Positions 60,239 through 64,000 of a stretch of DNA of 64,000 nucleotides are shown here, piece after piece. The translations under genes and the position numbers were made by a program. How positions within the stretch are numbered: position 1 is the first letter of the stretch; every line of letters begins with the position of its first letter. The notes beneath the pieces are model-generated. The model was not told the DNA's origin. It saw only the letters and a program-made list of their open reading frames with translations, and did not search any database. Origin of the DNA: Nibribacter koreensis (GTDB taxonomy: Bacteria > Bacteroidota > Bacteroidia > Cytophagales > Hymenobacteraceae); contig NZ_BAABGX010000003.1 in assembly GCF_039541795.1 (NCBI RefSeq), positions 1-64,000 on the forward strand, given 5' to 3'.

Positions 60239-61563
60239 CTGAACATATCAACGTTGAAGGCATTGAAACCTTTGACGTGTACCGCAAGCACGGCGGCTAC
60301 GCTTCTGTAGAGAAAGCTTTAAAGACCATGACCCCAGAGGAAGTGGTGGAAGAAGTGAAAACCTCTGGATTGAGAGGCCGTGGTGGTGCTGGTTTCCCTA
60401 CGGGGATGAAGTGGAGCTTTTTGGCCAAGCCAGAAGGTAAGCCGCGTTACCTGGTATGCAACGCAGATGAGTCTGAGCCAGGTACCTTCAAGGACCGCTA
60501 TCTGATGGAAAAACTGCCTCACCTGTTGGTAGAGGGCATGATTACCTCTAGCTATGCCCTAGGTTGCCGTACCTCTTATATCTACATACGCGGGGAGTTA
60601 ATGTACATCCTGCGCATTCTGGAAAAAGCCATCGCCGAGGCCTATGCCAATGGTTTCTTGGGTGAGAACATTCTGGGTAGCGGTTACTCTCTGGATTTAC
60701 ACGTGCACCCAGGCGGTGGCGCGTACATCTGCGGCGAGGAGACTGCTTTACTGGAGTCTCTGGAAGGCAAGCGCGGCAACCCGCGTAACAAGCCACCTTT
60801 CCCGGCGGTATGGGGCCTTTATGGTTGCCCAACCGTGGTGAACAACGTGGAGTCCATTGCCACTGTTCCCTGGATTGTGAATAACACCGCTGCTGAATAT
60901 GCCAAGATTGGCGTGGGACGCAGTACCGGTACCAAATTGATCTCCGCTGGTGGTAACATCAACAACCCTGGTGTGTACGAGATTGAAATGGGCATCACTG
61001 TAGAGGAGTTCATCTACTCAGACGAATACTGCGGTGGTATCTGGAAAGGCCGTGACATGAAAGCCGTCATTGCCGGTGGTTCTTCGGTTCCAATTTTGCC
61101 TAAAGACTTAATCTTGAAAACCGCCGCTGGCGAGGATAGATTAATGACTTATGAGTCTTTGTCTGACGGAGGTTTTGCCACGGGTACCATGTTGGGCTCT
61201 GGCGGCTTCTTCGTGATGGATGACCAGACTTGTATTGTAAGACATACTTGGACTTTGGCCCGTTTCTACCACCACGAGTCGTGCGGCCAGTGTAGCCCAT
61301 GCCGTGAAGGAACCGGTTGGTTAGAGAAAGTCTTGCACCGCATTGAGTACGGCCATGGCCACATGCATGACATTGACTTGCTGGTGAGCGTTGCCAAGCA
61401 GATTGAAGGAAACACCATCTGTCCACTAGGGGATGCCGCGGCATGGCCTGTAGCGGCAGCGGTGCGTCACTTCAGAGAGGAGTTTGAGTGGCACGTGAAA
61501 CATCCAGAGCAGGCAACTTCTCCTGGGGCAGTGTTCAACAAAAACGCCTCTGTTTTAGCATAA
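60220..61563 (+). CDS. nuoF: NADH-quinone oxidoreductase subunit F
   Basis: 447 residues, the NADH-binding flavoprotein. The NADH/FMN site lies in GLRGRGGAGFPTGMKWSFL (cited as GRGGAGFPTGMKW) and CNADESEPGTFKDR; the SLBB-like middle and the [4Fe-4S] N3 ligands SCGQCSPCREGTGW plus Cys in NTICPLGDAAAWP are present. It overlaps nuoE by 19 nt. A repeat copy separates it from nuoG by about 70 bp. Confidence 0.97.
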   Translation: MGRKLLTEHINVEGIETFDVYRKHGGYASVEKALKTMTPEEVVEEVKTSGLRGRGGAGFPTGMKWSFLAKPEGKPRYLVCNADESEPGTFKDRYLMEKLPHLLVEGMITSSYALGCRTSYIYIRGELMYILRILEKAIAEAYANGFLGENILGSGYSLDLHVHPGGGAYICGEETALLESLEGKRGNPRNKPPFPAVWGLYGCPTVVNNVESIATVPWIVNNTAAEYAKIGVGRSTGTKLISAGGNINNPGVYEIEMGITVEEFIYSDEYCGGIWKGRDMKAVIAGGSSVPILPKDLILKTAAGEDRLMTYESLSDGGFATGTMLGSGGFFVMDDQTCIVRHTWTLARFYHHESCGQCSPCREGTGWLEKVLHRIEYGHGHMHDIDLLVSVAKQIEGNTICPLGDAAAWPVAAAVRHFREEFEWHVKHPEQATSPGAVFNKNASVLA

Positions 61564-61569
61564 GGTTTT

Positions 61570-61607
61570 CGTTTTTGGCGTGTTTTCTAGAAAAGAGGCC
61601 AAAAACG
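61570..61607. repeat. 38-bp palindromic repeat copy 25, nuoF-nuoG spacer
   Basis: Imperfect (TTGGCGTG left, GAGGCCAA right). Lies between co-directional nuo genes, 6 bp after the nuoF stop, which argues against a pure terminator role. Confidence 0.93.
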
Positions 61608-61678
61608 AGCAGTAGATTAAATAGCCATTTGCTGATTGACAGTAACAATTGACAACCAGCAATCAACAATACATTGAA

Positions 61679-62683
61679 ATGGTAAAGATAACTTTTGATG
61701 GCATAGAGGTGGAGGTAGAAGAGGGAACTACCATCCTCAACGCGGCCCGTAAAATAGGCGGCGAAGTGGTTCCTCCGGCCATGTGCTATTATACTCCTTT
61801 AAAAGGAAGCGGCGGAAAGTGTCGGGCTTGCTTGGTAAGAGTGGCGGCTGGTTCAGCCAAAGACCCGCGCCCTATGCCTAAGCTGGTGGCTTCCTGCATT
61901 ACCCCGGTACAAGACGGCATGGTGGTAGAAAACACCACCAACCCAGACGTATTGGCCGCCCGCAAAGGCGTGGTGGAAATGCTGTTGATTAACCACCCGC
62001 TGGATTGCCCTATCTGTGACCAGGCCGGGGAGTGCGACTTGCAGAACTTCGCGTATGAGCACGGTACCTCTGGTACCCGCTATGAAGAAGAGCGCCGCAC
62101 CTTTGATAAAATTGACATCGGGCCGTTGATTCAACTGCACATGACGCGTTGCATCCTTTGCTACCGTTGCGTGTACACCGCTGACCAAATTACTGAGAAG
62201 CGTGTGCATGGTGTACTAGGCCGTGGTGATGCCGCTGAGATTGGTACCTACATTGAGAACGTGATTGACAACGAATTCTCTGGTAACGTGATTGACGTGT
62301 GCCCGGTAGGCGCCTTGACAGACAAGACCTTCCGTTTCAAAAACCGCGTGTGGTTCACCAAGCCTATGGATGCGCACCGTGACTGCCCTAAATGCTCTGG
62401 TAAAGTAGTGTTGTGGATGCGCGGCAACGATGTATTGCGTGTGACGGGTCGCAAGGACCAGTACGGCGAGGTGCAGGAATTCATCTGCAACGAGTGTCGC
62501 TTTGATCACAAAGACCCGCAGGATTGGACCATTGAAGGACCTCGTCACATTGACCAGCGTTCTGTCATTGCCACTAACCACTATGAGTTGCCGGTATTGA
62601 ACGTACCAGTGGTACCTAACTTGCCAGGGTCCACCGAAGAAGATTTAAAAAGCACGCCTTTTAACCTAGGAAGACAAGTATAA
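61679..62683 (+). CDS. nuoG: NADH-quinone oxidoreductase subunit G, short form
   Basis: About 334 residues, carrying the [2Fe-2S] N1b ligands at the N-terminus (AMCYYTPLKGSGGKCRACLV), the N4/N5 region (HPLDCPICDQAGECDLQN, TRCILCYRCVYT, then VCPVGALTDKTF), and a short C-terminal part ending in CPKC/CNEC pairs. It lacks the long molybdopterin-like domain of E. coli NuoG (about 900 residues), a shortening common in Bacteroidota. I chose ATG 61679. The stop overlaps the nuoH ATG by 1 nt. Confidence 0.94.
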   Translation: MVKITFDGIEVEVEEGTTILNAARKIGGEVVPPAMCYYTPLKGSGGKCRACLVRVAAGSAKDPRPMPKLVASCITPVQDGMVVENTTNPDVLAARKGVVEMLLINHPLDCPICDQAGECDLQNFAYEHGTSGTRYEEERRTFDKIDIGPLIQLHMTRCILCYRCVYTADQITEKRVHGVLGRGDAAEIGTYIENVIDNEFSGNVIDVCPVGALTDKTFRFKNRVWFTKPMDAHRDCPKCSGKVVLWMRGNDVLRVTGRKDQYGEVQEFICNECRFDHKDPQDWTIEGPRHIDQRSVIATNHYELPVLNVPVVPNLPGSTEEDLKSTPFNLGRQV

Positions 62684-63741
62684 TGGAGTCAACCGTATTT
62701 TTGGTAAAAGCCCTCATCATCTTGGCGGTGTTTGGGGTCACTTTATTAATTGCCACTTACTCTACCTACGCGGAGCGCAAGGTGGCCGCCTTCATCCAAG
62801 ACAGGATTGGGCCAAACCGGGCGGGTCCGCTGGGTTTGTTTCAGCCGTTGGCAGATGCGGTGAAGCTTTTCTTTAAAGAGGAGTTCGTGCCGGCCAACGC
62901 CAATAAGTTCCTGTTCATCTTGGGGCCGTCCCTGTCTATGTTGACAGCGTGTATGGCCAGCGCGGTGATTCCGTTTGGCGGCAGTATTTTGATTGACGGT
63001 CAGTACATTAACGTGCAGGCCATTGAGGTGAACATCGGGATTCTGTACATCTTTGGCGTAGTGGCCTTGGGTGTGTACGGCATCATGATTGGTGGTTGGG
63101 CCTCTAACAACAAGTTCTCTTTGCTAGGAGCCATTAGAGCGGCTTCGCAGAACATCAGCTATGAGCTAGCCATGGGTATGTCCATCATCGCTCTTTTGCT
63201 GGTGACATCAACCTTGTCTTTAGGCGAGATGGCGCGTCAGCAGGGAGAGCCTTTGTTTGGTATCTCGGGCATGAACTGGAATATCTTCTACCAGCCGCTG
63301 GGCTTCCTGATCTTCATCATCTGTGCGTTTGCAGAGACCAACCGCGTACCTTTTGACTTACCTGAGTGTGAGACCGAACTGATTGGCGGGTACCACACCG
63401 AGTATAGCTCTATGGGTATGGGCTTGTACCTGTTTGCCGAGTACGTGAACATCTTCGTGGCTTCGGCTGTGATGGCAACGCTTTACTTTGGTGGCTATAA
63501 CTTCCCGTTCATGTATGACATGGGCTTGCCGCACAACATCGTGACTTTGTTAGGCACCGTAGCTTTGTTTGGAAAAATCTTCTTCTTCATCTTCTTCTTC
63601 ATGTGGGTGCGCTGGACTTTGCCACGCTTCCGTTATGACCAGTTGATGAACCTTGGCTGGAAAATCTTGATTCCATTGTCCATTGCCAACGTGATTGTGA
63701 CCGCGGCCATTATTTTGTTCAAGCAAGAGTACTTCCAATAA
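62683..63741 (+). CDS. nuoH: NADH-quinone oxidoreductase subunit H
   Basis: 352 residues with about eight transmembrane helices. NuoH forms the quinone chamber and first proton-path element. AAFIQDRIGPNRAGPLGLFQPLADAVKLFFKEE is represented by QDRIGPNRAGPLGLFQP; the loop AFAETNRVPFDLPECETELIGGYHTEYS by AETNRVPFDLPECETEL. It is coupled to nuoG by a 1-nt overlap. Confidence 0.97.
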   Translation: MESTVFLVKALIILAVFGVTLLIATYSTYAERKVAAFIQDRIGPNRAGPLGLFQPLADAVKLFFKEEFVPANANKFLFILGPSLSMLTACMASAVIPFGGSILIDGQYINVQAIEVNIGILYIFGVVALGVYGIMIGGWASNNKFSLLGAIRAASQNISYELAMGMSIIALLLVTSTLSLGEMARQQGEPLFGISGMNWNIFYQPLGFLIFIICAFAETNRVPFDLPECETELIGGYHTEYSSMGMGLYLFAEYVNIFVASAVMATLYFGGYNFPFMYDMGLPHNIVTLLGTVALFGKIFFFIFFFMWVRWTLPRFRYDQLMNLGWKILIPLSIANVIVTAAIILFKQEYFQ

Positions 63742-63760
63742 GAAGCAATTGCCGTGAGAT

Positions 63761-63789
63761 GTAAGGCTCTCTGTTTAGAAAAGCCTTAC
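63761..63789 (+). other. Hairpin in the nuoH-nuoI spacer
   Basis: GTAAGGCT pairs exactly with AGCCTTAC around a 13-nt loop. No T-run follows, so it is more likely an RNA-processing or stability element than a terminator. Confidence 0.5.
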
Positions 63790-63813
63790 CCACTATTTAA
63801 AGACTAGAATGAT

Positions 63814-64000
63814 ATGCAATCATTAAGTAATAGAGCAAAGAAGCTGGAAAAGAAACCGATGAACTTCTCTGAGAGAATGTATCTGCCGGCTATTTTTCAG
63901 GGCTTGACCATTACCATGCGTCACTTCTTCAAGAAGAAGGCGACCATCAGCTACCCAGAGCAGACACGCCCCATGAGTGCGGTGTGGCGGGGCTTGCACG
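63814..64000 (+). CDS. nuoI: NADH-quinone oxidoreductase subunit I, partial at right edge
   Basis: The first 62 codons of NuoI, cut by the window end. The visible part translates to a start with SNRAKKLEKK, then NFSERMYLPAIFQG, LTITMRHFFKKK, ATISYPEQTRP and SAVWRGLH, which are the conserved N-terminal helix and the lead-in to the ferredoxin domain. The two [4Fe-4S] clusters (N6a/N6b) would be encoded beyond the edge. It starts 72 bp after nuoH. Confidence 0.9.
   Translation, partial: MQSLSNRAKKLEKKPMNFSERMYLPAIFQGLTITMRHFFKKKATISYPEQTRPMSAVWRGLH

Noticed and set aside
6267..61607. Interpretation of the 38-mer family as ordinary intrinsic terminators
   Set aside because: The 3' side is AAAAACG rather than a T-run, copies occur in divergent spacers, inside coding sequence and within the nuo operon, and true terminators are separately visible beside several copies.
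6267..61607. Possible CRISPR array
   Set aside because: Copies are kilobases apart, not regularly spaced with short unique spacers, and no cas gene is present.
1..64000. tRNA, rRNA, transposase or prophage genes
   Set aside because: I scanned spacers and saw no tRNA-like T-arm context, no rRNA segments and no recognisable transposase, integrase or phage protein.

Overview
The window is a chromosomal segment from a member of the Bacteroidota, most likely order Cytophagales and family Hymenobacteraceae (Rufibacter/Pontibacter-like). The family-level guess rests on overall protein flavour and is inference. The phylum call is firm. Core components of the type IX secretion system (PorU, PorV, SprA) are present, as are secreted proteins with C-terminal T9SS sorting domains and a NuoG lacking the molybdopterin domain. 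Several genes are preceded by the Bacteroidota promoter pattern (TTG, 19-21 nt, TAnnTTTG). No rRNA, tRNA, CRISPR array, prophage, transposase or replication origin was recognised.

Layout. 0.2-6.6 kb (minus strand): porU, porV and a catalytically dead M16 peptidase homologue. 6.7-8.3 kb (minus): purS, pssA and a glyoxalase-II-like metallo-beta-lactamase-fold hydrolase. 8.4-12.7 kb (plus): a DadA-like FAD oxidoreductase overlapping a large outer-membrane protein made of a degenerate peptidase, a TolB-like propeller and a beta-barrel. 12.8-16.6 kb: purQ (minus), yicC and a secreted M43 metalloprotease. 17.0-32.9 kb (minus): an M28 peptidase, then vanZ-gcvH-sprA-ruvA-maeB, then a LysM lytic transglycosylase-gatA-tatA. 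33.1-43.6 kb: mainly plus-strand housekeeping (endonuclease/phosphatase fold protein, cysS, M28 cyclotransferase-like lipoprotein, thioesterase, rlmN, M48 peptidase) with an LD-carboxypeptidase on the minus strand and a tandem-repeat T9SS substrate. 43.7-52.8 kb: mscL, a sortilin/BNR-propeller protein, two AT-rich hypothetical genes and a DUF2339-DUF3999 membrane pair. 53-56.3 kb: a redox group (thioredoxin-reductase-like protein divergent from a Fur-family regulator, superoxide dismutase, tadA, a small exported protein). 56.8-64 kb (plus): nuoABCDEFGH and the start of nuoI, the first part of a respiratory complex I operon.

The most unusual property is a family of 25 copies of a 38-bp near-perfect palindrome (left half CGTTTTTGGCCTGTTTTC, then its mirror), about one per 2.6 kb. 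Copies lie in convergent, divergent and co-directional spacers. One lies inside porU, one overlays the nucleotide-binding helix of the FAD oxidoreductase, three supply the last codons and stop of genes, and two lie inside the nuo operon. Arms carry compensatory base changes, and several copies sit in what look like the loops of older gene-specific terminators. No transposase is encoded here, so any mobilising enzyme would be elsewhere.

How the genes work together: PorU/PorV/SprA export and process substrates such as the M43 protease and the tandem-repeat protein. PurS and PurQ are two subunits of FGAM synthase. The Nuo proteins form complex I. The Fur-like regulator probably controls the divergent redox gene through a dyad that covers that gene's -33 box.
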